Made by a program: the position numbers and the translations under genes. Of a DNA stretch of 10,851 nt, positions 1-6,598 are shown one piece after another (positions within the stretch are counted from its first letter, which is position 1; every line of letters begins with the position of its first letter). The notes under the pieces are model-generated. The model was given only the letters and a program-made list of their open reading frames with translations, searched no databases and was not told the origin of the DNA. Source of the DNA: CAZEVI01 sp964515615 (GTDB lineage: Bacteria; Patescibacteriota; UBA1384; XYA2-FULL-43-10; CAINNR01); contig CAZEVI010000023.1 of the NCBI GenBank assembly GCA_964515615.1, positions 1 to 10,851 on the forward strand. Reading direction: 5' to 3'.

Positions 1-24
1 TGGTTTGAACTCTCGATCATACCA
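1..24 (-). terminator. possible terminator stem at the window edge
   Basis: Positions 1-8 (TGGTTTGA) pair with 17-24 (TCATACCA) with one mismatch around an 8-nt loop. The hairpin lies 6 bp past the stop codon of the minus-strand lipid-kinase-like gene, where a terminator is expected. The T-run that would confirm it falls outside the window, so this is only a candidate. Confidence 0.3.
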
Positions 25-30
25 GATTTG

Positions 31-819
31 TTACCGATGTATCTCAGCCAGTGCAGTGGTTGGATTTTTTTTGGTAATTAAGCGGATAGTTTTTTGAGAA
101 ATTCCAAAAGTAGCCGGAGTTTTTGCCGCTACTCTGCCATCAACGCGAATTTGCAGTTGTCTTGGAGAAAAAACTCTCAGTCCGTCAGTTCTGACAAGCG
201 TTAAGTCAATATCTTTGGCAACGTTGGCAGTCCCGATCGCTTTCTTTAAACGCCCCCAAATGGTTGTTGATTTTGGGTCAACGCTTTTCATAATCACGTC
301 AAGCAGATTAGGATGTCTTTTTTTGAAATTTGGAAATTGGTTGGCGATATAAAACTCCTTGGCTTTTGCTTGCAAAACGAAATTTTCAAATTCAACTGTC
401 AATGCCGCAGGGCGGTCTAGATCAATCTCACAATATGAAAAAAAGACGTGTTGTTCGTTAATTATCCCAACTCTGGTATCGGTAACTTTTCGAAAACGCA
501 AATTTTCAGCCGCTCCCTCCCATGTGTTTGAACCTATAATTTTGTGAATATTTTCACTAGCGCCAAGCGGGATTACGCCAAAAACTTGTTGTTTCGAAAG
601 CATTATTGAGGCAACTTCATCTATTAGATCGTCTGAGCCGATTGCGACAATTGTTGAATATCCTTTAAAAACACCCTGCTCTGCGAGATCTCTGGCTGGG
701 CGTATTCGATCAGGCACGACAAATTCTCCGGAAATTCCCAACTCGGTCAATTTATCTTTTATTGTTTCAATTTGCCGGCGATTTTTGCATTTTCGTACGT
801 CAAAAATATAATAATACAT
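31..819 (-). CDS. divergent diacylglycerol-kinase-like protein
   Basis: A 262-aa soluble protein. Residues 57-95 follow the core of the DAGK/LCB5 lipid kinase catalytic domain: a hydrophobic strand, then GSDDL (61-65) where active kinases have GGDGT, then PLGASEN (84-90) where they have PLGTGND. The C-terminal half has the beta-rich look of the family's second domain, ending near the FGISQKTIRLI stretch. Active members transfer phosphate from a nucleotide to diacylglycerol or a related lipid at the membrane. Here the glycine-rich nucleotide loop is altered, so catalysis is uncertain and the protein may be a binding or regulatory relative. The start is the first ATG; no Shine-Dalgarno is visible before it. 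It follows the bactofilin gene by about 48 bp on the same strand, so co-transcription is likely. Family assignment is fairly sure, activity is not. Confidence 0.65.
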   Translation of the reverse strand: MYYYIFDVRKCKNRRQIETIKDKLTELGISGEFVVPDRIRPARDLAEQGVFKGYSTIVAIGSDDLIDEVASIMLSKQQVFGVIPLGASENIHKIIGSNTWEGAAENLRFRKVTDTRVGIINEQHVFFSYCEIDLDRPAALTVEFENFVLQAKAKEFYIANQFPNFKKRHPNLLDVIMKSVDPKSTTIWGRLKKAIGTANVAKDIDLTLVRTDGLRVFSPRQLQIRVDGRVAAKTPATFGISQKTIRLITKKNPTTALAEIHR

Positions 820-828
820 AGTAATAAG

Positions 829-856
829 TCAAAAATCAAAATTCAAAAATCAAAAT
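829..856. repeat. perfect tandem duplication of a 14-mer in the spacer
   Basis: TCAAAAATCAAAAT occurs twice without interruption (829-842 and 843-856). It nearly fills the 48-bp spacer between the bactofilin stop and the start of the kinase-like gene. Read on the minus (transcribed) strand it is a T-rich leader with no ribosome binding site. I see no longer repeat unit and no further copies in the window. Confidence 0.85.
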
Positions 857-867
857 GGGCAAAATTT

Positions 868-1275
868 CTATTTAACTTTGCCTTCTGATTTGTCGGAATC
901 AACATCGGATTTCTCATCTGCTGGCTGGTCTTTGGCTTCAACGATATCACCGCCCTGATCTGGCATTGCTGATTTGCCAACAAAAATCGCACCTTGTTTG
1001 ATGATCAAACTCTTTACGTTTATGTCTCCGATAACTTTGCCAGTCGGGTTAATTTCCAACTTCTCCGATGCCTCAATTATTCCTTTTACTGTTCCGGAAA
1101 CCTCGACAACTTTTGCCGAAATCGGACCTTTGACAACTGCGGTTTCTCCGACATTAACATTATCATCACTGCGGATCTCCCCTTCGACTGAACCATTGAC
1201 TTGAATTGACCCTTGATTTTTTAGGTTACCTTTCAAGTTGACATTCAAACCAATAATTGTGTCGACGTTCTCCAT
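868..1275 (-). CDS. bactofilin (polymer-forming cytoskeletal protein)
   Basis: A 135-aa protein with the bactofilin beta-helix pattern. Short repeats of alternating hydrophobic and glycine residues run from about residue 8 to 100 (for example GSIQVNGSVEGEI, VVEVSGTVKGII, LEINPTGKVIGDI). A charged, acidic, probably disordered tail rich in D, E and K follows. Bactofilins self-assemble into nucleotide-free filaments or sheets under the membrane and help in cell shape or as scaffolds. I chose the ATG at 1275 because AAAGGAG lies four bases upstream. An ATG 15 bp earlier (1290) is in frame with a weaker GAAGGG before it and would add five residues (MERRS). The stop is TAG. It is probably first in a two-gene unit with the kinase-like gene, driven by the promoter at 1328-1355. 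Confidence 0.88.
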   Translation of the reverse strand: MENVDTIIGLNVNLKGNLKNQGSIQVNGSVEGEIRSDDNVNVGETAVVKGPISAKVVEVSGTVKGIIEASEKLEINPTGKVIGDINVKSLIIKQGAIFVGKSAMPDQGGDIVEAKDQPADEKSDVDSDKSEGKVK

Positions 1276-1327
1276 GCTTCTCCTTTCCATATTTCCCTTC
1301 TCTTAAATATTTTATTTCTGTATTTAG

Positions 1328-1355
1328 AATATACTAAATATCATTCATCTCTCAA
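1328..1355 (-). promoter_or_regulatory. candidate promoter for the bactofilin gene
   Basis: On the minus strand TTGAGA (1350-1355) is followed after 16 bp by TATATT (1328-1333). The predicted start near 1321 gives a leader of about 45 nt to the ATG at 1275. The region is very AT-rich, so chance matches are possible. Confidence 0.4.
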
Positions 1356-1547
1356 TTTAACGCTTTTAAACTCAAAATACAATAGATATTTTTAATCTCT
1401 ATAACTTAACCTAACAAAAAAATAATAATTTGGGAAGTAGCCGAAAAATTAAATCAAATGTGATAACTATTTGCATCTAAATTAATATAGGAAAATAATA
1501 TTTTTTTGCGGTTCAAAAATCCGAGCAATAAGGATTCTGGTCCCGGC

Positions 1548-1576
1548 TTTACAACCCTTGACAGGTTTGTTATAAT
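1548..1576 (+). promoter_or_regulatory. sigma70-type promoter of uvrA with extended -10
   Basis: TTTACA (1548-1553), a 17-bp spacer and a consensus TATAAT (1571-1576) preceded by TG at 1568-1569 (extended -10). Transcription should begin near 1583, giving a leader of about 90 nt before the uvrA ATG. A perfect TTGACA at 1558-1563 lies only 7 bp from the same TATAAT and cannot pair with it. Confidence 0.7.
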
Positions 1577-1673
1577 AGCTAGCGATGTTCGCGATTACTA
1601 ATTAGAATTTTTCGGTTTATAAGTTATCAAATTCCAGTTATTCGTTGTTAGTTTTAAGTTATTATTTTTTTCA

Positions 1674-4493
1674 ATGAATACTATAAAAATTACTGGTGCC
1701 AGAGAGCATAATTTGAAAAATGTTTCGCTCGAGATTCCTCGCGACAAAATGGTGGTAATTACCGGACTTTCTGGTTCGGGAAAATCATCATTGGCTTTTG
1801 ATACCATTTTTGCCGAGGGCCAGCGTCGCTATGTTGAAAGCTTATCCTCATATGCGCGACAATTTTTAGGCGTAATGGAAAAGCCGGACGTTGACTATAT
1901 TGAAGGCCTCTCTCCGGCAATTTCTATTGATCAAAAATCGGCCAGTAATAATCCACGCTCGACGGTTGGAACAATTACCGAAATTTACGATTATCTGCGA
2001 CTTTTGTTCGCTCGTGCCGGAATTCCGCATTGCCCAAATTGCCGAAAACCAGTAAGGCGGCAAACTCCGACTCAAATTGCCGAACATTTAATTTCAACCG
2101 CCAAGGAAACTCTTCGGATTATGATTTTAGCGATTTTAGTTTCTGACAGAAAAGGCGAACACGCCGATGTTTTTGCTCGAATTCGCAAATCCGGTTTTTC
2201 TCGCGTTCGCGTCGATGGCTCGGTGATGGATTTAGACGAAGCGGAAACTAAAGAATTGGACAAACAAAAAAAACACACCATTGAAGTTGTTGTTGATCGG
2301 TTGATAATTGGACACGATGGGAAAGATAACAGTACTCAAATGCGACTGTTTGATTCAATCGAAAAAGCTTTGGAAATCGGTGGGGGATACATTAAAGTTG
2401 TCTATGTTGATAAAAAAACAGAAGAACAATTTTCCGAACAATTTGATTGCCCGGATTGTAACATTTCACTGCCGGAAATTGCTCCAAGATCTTTTTCCTT
2501 TAATTCTCCTCACGGAGCTTGCCCTCGCTGTCAGGGTCTTGGCTCAATTTTAGAGATTGACCCAAAACTAATTTTACCGAATCCGAGATTGACAATTTTT
2601 GAAGGAGCAATTCGCCCGTGGGCAAAAACCGCTTCCAGCTCTACTTGGTATATGGCCGGGCTTCGGACAATGACGGGAAAACATCATATTTCGCCAAATA
2701 AACCCATTGGTCAACTGAACAAAGAAGAGTTACGAAAAATACTCTATGGAACTGGCGAAGAACGCTACAATATTGATGGTTATCCGATCAAATATGAAGG
2801 GGTAATTTCTAATCTTGAGCGACGTTATAAGGAAACCCAATCAGATTATGTTCGAGCGGAAATTGAAAAATATATGGTCAATCGCACCTGCCCTGCTTGT
2901 AACGGTATGCGGCTTCGACCGGAGATTTTGGGAGTGTCGGTTGCCGACAAAAATATTATTGAAGTTTCCGAAATGACAATTGATCGTTGTTTTGAATTCT
3001 TCCAAAAACTGGAAAGCAAGTTGAAAGAAGAACAAAAAATTATTGCCAAACAGATTATTAAAGAAATTAAAGAGCGATTATCATTTTTATTAAATGTCGG
3101 ATTGCCATATTTAACCATTAACCGTAACGCCGCTACTCTTTCCGGAGGTGAGGCTCAGCGAATCCGTTTGGCGACTCAAATCGGTTCGGGTTTGCAGGGC
3201 GTTCTCTATATTTTAGATGAGCCATCTATCGGCTTGCATCAAAAAGACAATGCCAAACTTTTGGAAACATTGATAAATTTGCGTAATTTAGGAAATTCAA
3301 TAATTATTGTTGAACACGACGAGGAAACAATCCGATCGGCTGACTGGTTAATTGATGTCGGTCCGGGGGCTGGTGATGCCGGAGGTGAAATTGTTTTTGC
3401 TGGGACGCCGAAAGAGATCGAAAAGGTTAACTCGATTACCGGCCAATATCTTTCGGGGAAAAAGAAGATTGAAACCCCGAAAATTCGCCGCCAAGGAAAT
3501 GGCGACAAACTTTCAATTATCGGAGCTAAGGAAAATAATTTGAAAGATATTACCGTTGATATTTCATTGAACACTTTTACCTGCATTACCGGCGTCTCTG
3601 GTTCTGGAAAATCGACTCTGGTAAACGATATTTTATCAAAATCACTAGCCAAGAAATTTTATCACTCTCGGGAGATTCCAGGCGAGCATCAAGAAATTTC
3701 CGGTGTTGAAAATATTGACAAAGTTATTACTATTGACCAGTCCCCGATCGGCAAAACACCAAGATCAAATCCGGCAACATATACCGGAGTATTTACTTTT
3801 ATTCGAGAAATTTTTGCTTCAACAGTCGAAGCTAAACTTCGTGGATATAAATCTGGCCGATTTTCATTCAACGTCAAAGGTGGCCGTTGTGAAAATTGTC
3901 ATGGCGGCGGGGTGCTAAAAATTGAGATGCATTTTTTGCCAAACGTATATATCACTTGTCCGGAGTGCAAAGGCGCTCGTTATAACCATGAAGCGTTGGA
4001 AATTCATTACAAGGATAAAAATATCTCCGAAATTTTAGATATGACAGTCTATGAAGCGTTAAGGTTTTTTGAAAATATTCCACAAATTAAATCGAAATTA
4101 GCTGTTTTGTCAGAGGTCGGTTTGGGTTACATCAAGCTTGGCCAGCCGGCAACAACTCTCTCTGGCGGGGAAGCGCAGAGAATTAAATTGGCCACTGAAC
4201 TGGCACGCAAATCAACCGGTAGAACCCTTTACATTTTAGATGAGCCAACGACCGGACTTCATTTCGAAGATGTTAAAAAACTGCTTGGTGTTTTGATTGC
4301 TTTAGTAGATAAAGGCAATACTGTTGTTGTAATTGAACACAATATGGATGTAATTAAAACCGCTGACCAAATTATCGATCTCGGTCCCGACGGTGGTGAT
4401 GCCGGAGGTGAAATTGTTGTCTGTGGGACTCCGGAAGAAGTTGCCAAAAATACTAAATCATACACCGGCAAATATCTGAAAAAAATTCTTTAA
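1674..4493 (+). CDS. uvrA: UvrABC excinuclease subunit A
   Basis: UvrA is the damage-recognition ATPase of nucleotide excision repair. As a dimer with UvrB it scans DNA, loads UvrB at the lesion and leaves. At 939 aa it has normal full length. ABC domain I has Walker A GLSGSGKS at 31-38, signature LSGGEAQ at 489-495 and Walker B LYILDEP at 511-517. ABC domain II has GVSGSGKS at 640-647, LSGGEAQ at 829-835 and LYILDEP at 852-858. Zinc modules are CX2C-X20-CX2C (C259, C262, C283, C286) and CX2C-X19-CX2C (C739, C742, C762, C765). An extra CPNC is at 120-123, as is usual. The N-terminus matches the family (GAREHNLKNVSLEIPR), which supports this ATG although the A/T-rich leader shows no Shine-Dalgarno. 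It is transcribed alone, from the promoter at 1548-1576. No fault seen. Confidence 0.98.
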   Translation: MNTIKITGAREHNLKNVSLEIPRDKMVVITGLSGSGKSSLAFDTIFAEGQRRYVESLSSYARQFLGVMEKPDVDYIEGLSPAISIDQKSASNNPRSTVGTITEIYDYLRLLFARAGIPHCPNCRKPVRRQTPTQIAEHLISTAKETLRIMILAILVSDRKGEHADVFARIRKSGFSRVRVDGSVMDLDEAETKELDKQKKHTIEVVVDRLIIGHDGKDNSTQMRLFDSIEKALEIGGGYIKVVYVDKKTEEQFSEQFDCPDCNISLPEIAPRSFSFNSPHGACPRCQGLGSILEIDPKLILPNPRLTIFEGAIRPWAKTASSSTWYMAGLRTMTGKHHISPNKPIGQLNKEELRKILYGTGEERYNIDGYPIKYEGVISNLERRYKETQSDYVRAEIEKYMVNRTCPACNGMRLRPEILGVSVADKNIIEVSEMTIDRCFEFFQKLESKLKEEQKIIAKQIIKEIKERLSFLLNVGLPYLTINRNAATLSGGEAQRIRLATQIGSGLQGVLYILDEPSIGLHQKDNAKLLETLINLRNLGNSIIIVEHDEETIRSADWLIDVGPGAGDAGGEIVFAGTPKEIEKVNSITGQYLSGKKKIETPKIRRQGNGDKLSIIGAKENNLKDITVDISLNTFTCITGVSGSGKSTLVNDILSKSLAKKFYHSREIPGEHQEISGVENIDKVITIDQSPIGKTPRSNPATYTGVFTFIREIFASTVEAKLRGYKSGRFSFNVKGGRCENCHGGGVLKIEMHFLPNVYITCPECKGARYNHEALEIHYKDKNISEILDMTVYEALRFFENIPQIKSKLAVLSEVGLGYIKLGQPATTLSGGEAQRIKLATELARKSTGRTLYILDEPTTGLHFEDVKKLLGVLIALVDKGNTVVVIEHNMDVIKTADQIIDLGPDGGDAGGEIVVCGTPEEVAKNTKSYTGKYLKKIL

Positions 4494-4517
4494 AAAAACG
4501 GACCGTTTAGTCTGTTT
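4492..4517 (-). terminator. hairpin terminator between convergent genes
   Basis: AAACGGAC (4496-4503) pairs with GTCTGTTT (4510-4517) over 8 bp with one G-U and a 6-nt loop. Read on the minus strand the stem runs directly into seven T (4498-4492), the textbook intrinsic form, so it should stop the small minus-strand gene. On the plus strand the T-run (4529-4536) is 11 nt from the stem, so it may act weakly for uvrA. The hairpin begins right after the uvrA stop codon. Confidence 0.65.
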
Positions 4518-4525
4518 GGTAAAAA

Positions 4526-4874
4526 TTATTTTTTTTGGGTTCTTGGAAAAATTGTTCCGTGTGGGAGTTTCCCCCCCACCGGTTCGAATGTTAAACAAAC
4601 AGTTTGCTCTCAGTGTACCAAACTCACCGGGTTCCAAATGTTCCAAAATCAGTGATGCTCCACAATGAGAAATAGCCAAATATTCATTTGTTTCTGGCAA
4701 ATGTTCAAAACTATTGATCGTTTGAAGCAAGCTAACAGCGAACTCGTCAGGATCAATACTCTCATCTAAATGATTAATAATTGTTGCCGGAATAAAAAGT
4801 CCCTGATTCTCAGCGAAAATTAGGCTAATCCAGCCGTATCTCTCCAAATCTTCTGGGCACGGAAGTATCAGCAC
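4526..4874 (-). pseudogene. small hypothetical protein, frame broken at a G7 run
   Basis: I do not recognise the family. The best model starts at GTG 4874, with GGGAGG (4883-4888) eight bases upstream and a promoter behind that. It reads MLILPCPEDLERYGWISLIF and on through a soluble, mixed alpha/beta-looking sequence including ISHCGASLILEHLEPGEFG. At the seven G on the minus strand (C7 at 4571-4577) the uninterrupted frame continues with low-complexity K/F-rich residues, straight through the terminator hairpin and 36 bp into uvrA, stopping at 4458. Dropping one G instead gives GGGKLPHGTIFPRTQKK and a TAA at 4526-4528, nine bases before the hairpin, for a 115-aa protein. That order is far more natural, so a one-base error, a real mutation or slippage at the homopolymer is likely. 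A longer in-frame start (TTG at 4943) overlaps the promoter and is rejected. Confidence 0.6.
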
Positions 4875-4908
4875 TTTTATCGCCTCCCAGTGTTTTTTGC
4901 GTCTTCTC

Positions 4909-4937
4909 AAACTAACAGAAATGTTCGTTTTTGTCAA
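4909..4937 (-). promoter_or_regulatory. promoter for the small minus-strand gene
   Basis: Minus-strand TTGACA (4932-4937, perfect -35), 17-bp spacer, TAGTTT (4909-4914). The predicted start near 4902 leaves a 28-nt leader containing the GGGAGG ribosome site before GTG 4874. This decides the start of that gene. Confidence 0.6.
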
Positions 4938-4964
4938 CCACAAACTGAAATTGCCGGTTTAGAG

Positions 4965-4993
4965 TTGTAAACATTGCGACAATTTAATACAAT
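4965..4993 (+). promoter_or_regulatory. promoter for the small membrane protein gene
   Basis: TTGTAA (4965-4970), 17-bp spacer, TACAAT (4988-4993). The predicted start is near 5000, just before the AAAGGAGG ribosome site at 5003-5010. It is divergent from the promoter at 4909-4937, with the two -35 boxes 27 bp apart. Confidence 0.6.
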
Positions 4994-5013
4994 AAATATA
5001 CAAAAGGAGGAAG

Positions 5014-5244
5014 ATGCCAGATGACAAATTAACCGAAGAGATTACTAAACTTGAAAAGGCGACTCGCCGCGCGAATAATTTGGGTTGGATGATTTTGAAA
5101 GGTATATTTTACAGTATCGGTTGGGTTTTTGGTTTGGCTCTAATTGCGGTAATTCTTTATTACCTTTTGCCACGAATTGGCGATGGCAATATTATTGGCC
5201 GATTTATTCATGCGATGGCCGACGCAATTCGACAAAATAAATAA
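5014..5244 (+). CDS. small single-helix membrane protein, DUF5665-like
   Basis: A 76-aa protein with a charged N-terminal helix (about 5-22, LTEEITKLEKATRRANN). One strong transmembrane segment follows (about 31-52, IFYSIGWVFGLALIAVILYYLL), then a short amphipathic C-terminal tail (about 60-74). The layout of a coiled charged helix followed by a single membrane span resembles the small bacterial DUF5665 proteins, whose function is unknown. I recall this only by pattern. The start is secure: AAAGGAGG sits three bases before the ATG, behind a promoter at 4965-4993. It is monocistronic as far as can be seen; the next gene has its own candidate promoter. A weak AT hairpin overlaps the stop (5243-5258) and is followed by TT. 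Confidence 0.75.
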   Translation: MPDDKLTEEITKLEKATRRANNLGWMILKGIFYSIGWVFGLALIAVILYYLLPRIGDGNIIGRFIHAMADAIRQNK

Positions 5245-5342
5245 TACATATTGGTATTTTCTACATCGCAAATTTCCTCGCAAAAATCATTACAATTTTA
5301 TTTGCCAGCTTGTTAATAACTGCTAAATCGGCATTATGTTTG

Positions 5343-5351
5343 TGATATATT
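5343..5351 (+). promoter_or_regulatory. candidate extended -10 promoter
   Basis: TGATATATT contains TATATT (5346-5351) with an upstream TG and no good -35 at 16-18 bp. It lies 32 bp before the ATG of the interrupted gene at 5384, which fits a short leader. Weak evidence in AT-rich DNA. Confidence 0.35.
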
Positions 5352-5383
5352 AGAGTTGAAAAGTTTTTTATCTGGAAAATAAA

Positions 5384-5965
5384 ATGGAAAAGGGAATTTC
5401 CTCCATCGGTCAAGAAGCAGAATTGGTAGCCGAGTCTTTTGAATATGGCGGTGGGTTGTCAACTGAATTGGTCAGGGCTTTAGTGCCAAAAGAAGGTGAG
5501 GGCGAAAAAGAATATCTTGAGCGTGCTAACAAAATGCTTTCCAGCCCAAAAAAAGCTCATTTGATTTCCGGTGAGATCCGAGATTTTTTTTCCAAAATCA
5601 GCTATTCCGAAAATTTCGATCCAAATGAATTGTATTATTTTCTTGTTTTCGCTTTTACTAAAACCAAACCGAACGAACAAAATGAATATGTTGGAAAATA
5701 CGCCGAAACTGTTAAAAACCCCGAAAAAATCAGACGCGCAATCGTTAATAATATAAAATTTATCTCTGTAATAAATCAGATTTCTCTTGGTACAAAATAT
5801 GATTCTATCCCGATGATAGATTCTTGGTATGCTATTCCGAAAGAGGTCCGAGACAATTTTCAATAAATTTGGGATGGCCGAGTAAGTGAATATCTCGAAG
5901 AAAAGCCTGAAGCTGAACTCTTTTGCGACTATGCGCGAGATAGGGAAAGTTTTTTAGCCGATCGG
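5384..5965 (+). pseudogene. hypothetical soluble protein with in-frame stop, cut at its 3' end
   Basis: I do not recognise the family. The open part (5384-5866, 160 aa) is helix-rich and charged, with no membrane span or signal sequence: for example EYLERANKMLSSPKKAHLIS, then FDPNELYYFLVFAFTKTKP and YDSIPMIDSWYAIPKEVRD. After the TAA at 5864-5866 the same frame continues for at least 33 codons of clearly protein-like sequence (IWDGRVSEYLEEKPEAELF and then CDYARDRESFLADR) up to 5965. Beyond that the frame runs into antisense glyA. So the stop looks internal, for instance CAA changed to TAA, and the true 3' end of the gene is missing. The ribosome site is weak (GGAAA). If the first 160 residues are still made, they form a truncated product. 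Confidence 0.6.
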
Positions 5966-6598
5966 CGACTGATGAAATCCGGTTGCCACCAACCCAGCGA
6001 TGTGAGCAATATCAGCGATCAGATAGGCATGAACGGAATTGGCGATTTTTTTGAATTTTTTAAAGTCAATCGTTCTGGGATATGCGGAATATCCACACAC
6101 TATCGCTTTTGGCTTTACCTTTTTAGCCAACTTGGCGATCTCTTCATAATCCAACAGGCCAGTTTTAGACGAAAGCCCATAGCCGTACGATTCAAAAATT
6201 TGCCCGGAAAATGATACTTTGGCGCCATGAGTGAGGTGACCGCCCGCGTCTAAACTTTGACCTAAAATTCTATCGCCCGGAGTCAAAATAGCAAAATAGG
6301 CCGCCATATTAGCCGAGGATCCGCAATGGGGCTGAACATTTGCAAACCTGCACCCAAACAGTTTTTTGAGTCGCTCAATTGCAAGATTTTCAATTTTATC
6401 AATTACTTCACAGCCACCATAATATTTGTGCCCTGGATATCCTTCGGCGTATTTGTTTGTCAAAATCGAGCCGGTTGCCTCAAGCACAGCAGGCGAAACA
6501 TAATTCTCCGAAGCTATCATCTCAAGCCCATCGCGTTGGCGAACCTTTTCTTCTTCGATCAGTTTGTAAATCCTACCATCGGCCTTTTTGAGATCCAT
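5954..6598 (-). pseudogene. glyA: serine hydroxymethyltransferase, N-terminal half only
   Basis: GlyA moves the serine hydroxymethyl carbon to tetrahydrofolate, giving glycine and 5,10-methylene-THF, the carbon donor for dTMP synthesis. The first 213 residues match the family well: EMIASENYVSPAVLEATGS, NKYAEGYPG, YYGGCEVID, NVQPHCGSSANM, GGHLTHG, and DIAHIAGLVATGFHQSP with D196 and H199 of the cofactor site. The family is about 410-420 aa long. Here the reading ends one residue past HQSPI at a TAA inside foreign sequence, so the THK lysine that binds pyridoxal phosphate and the whole C-terminal part are missing. This fragment cannot be active. The start is good, with GAGGAGG three bases before the ATG. 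It overlaps the end of the upstream fused deaminase gene by 26 bp, so it is the last visible gene of that operon. Confidence 0.9.
5957..5966. other. palindrome at the breakpoint of two truncated genes
   Basis: GCCGATCGGC is a perfect 10-bp palindrome. To its left the plus-strand hypothetical gene is still coding; to its right, on the minus strand, glyA homology ends at the ...HQSPI residues. Both genes lose their 3' parts here. This marks a rearrangement or an assembly join. Confidence 0.6.

Larger units (their letters stand above)
1291..1673. other. 383-bp gene-free AT-rich divergent regulatory region
   Basis: This stretch separates the divergent bactofilin and uvrA genes. It holds one candidate promoter for each (1328-1355 minus, 1548-1576 plus). 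Between roughly 1360 and 1540 I see only AT-rich sequence with no credible ORF, RNA fold or repeat. Just before uvrA (about 1617-1667) the AT-rich leader repeats a loose AGTTAT-like unit. No LexA-type operator of the GAAC-N4-GTTC form was found near the uvrA promoter. Confidence 0.6.

Noticed and set aside
1..33. tRNA-like GAGAGTTCAAACC on the minus strand
   Set aside because: The T-stem does not pair (A opposite A), and no acceptor or anticodon arm can be built in the available sequence.
829..856. CRISPR or other spaced repeat array
   Set aside because: Only two abutting 14-mers with no spacers.
1558..1576. Perfect TTGACA with TATAAT before uvrA
   Set aside because: The spacing is only 7 bp; TTTACA at 1548-1553 has the proper 17 bp to the same -10.
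3239..3652. Long minus-strand frame inside uvrA
   Set aside because: Shadow of the uvrA reading frame; serine and proline rich, with no start signals.
1674..4493. TGA read as glycine (as in Gracilibacteria), prompted by the TGA in copA and the absence of TGA stops
   Set aside because: uvrA has dozens of glycine codons and no in-frame TGA, so the standard code fits; TAA preference is normal in AT-rich genomes.
4458..4943. A 161-residue minus-strand frame, from TTG 4943 to 4458
   Set aside because: Its start overlaps a good promoter and lies upstream of a better GTG with a ribosome site, and its end reads through a terminator into uvrA.
5972..6214. Plus-strand 80-residue frame starting MKSGCHQ
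   Set aside because: It is antisense to glyA with no protein character; it is only the tail of the truncated upstream gene's frame.
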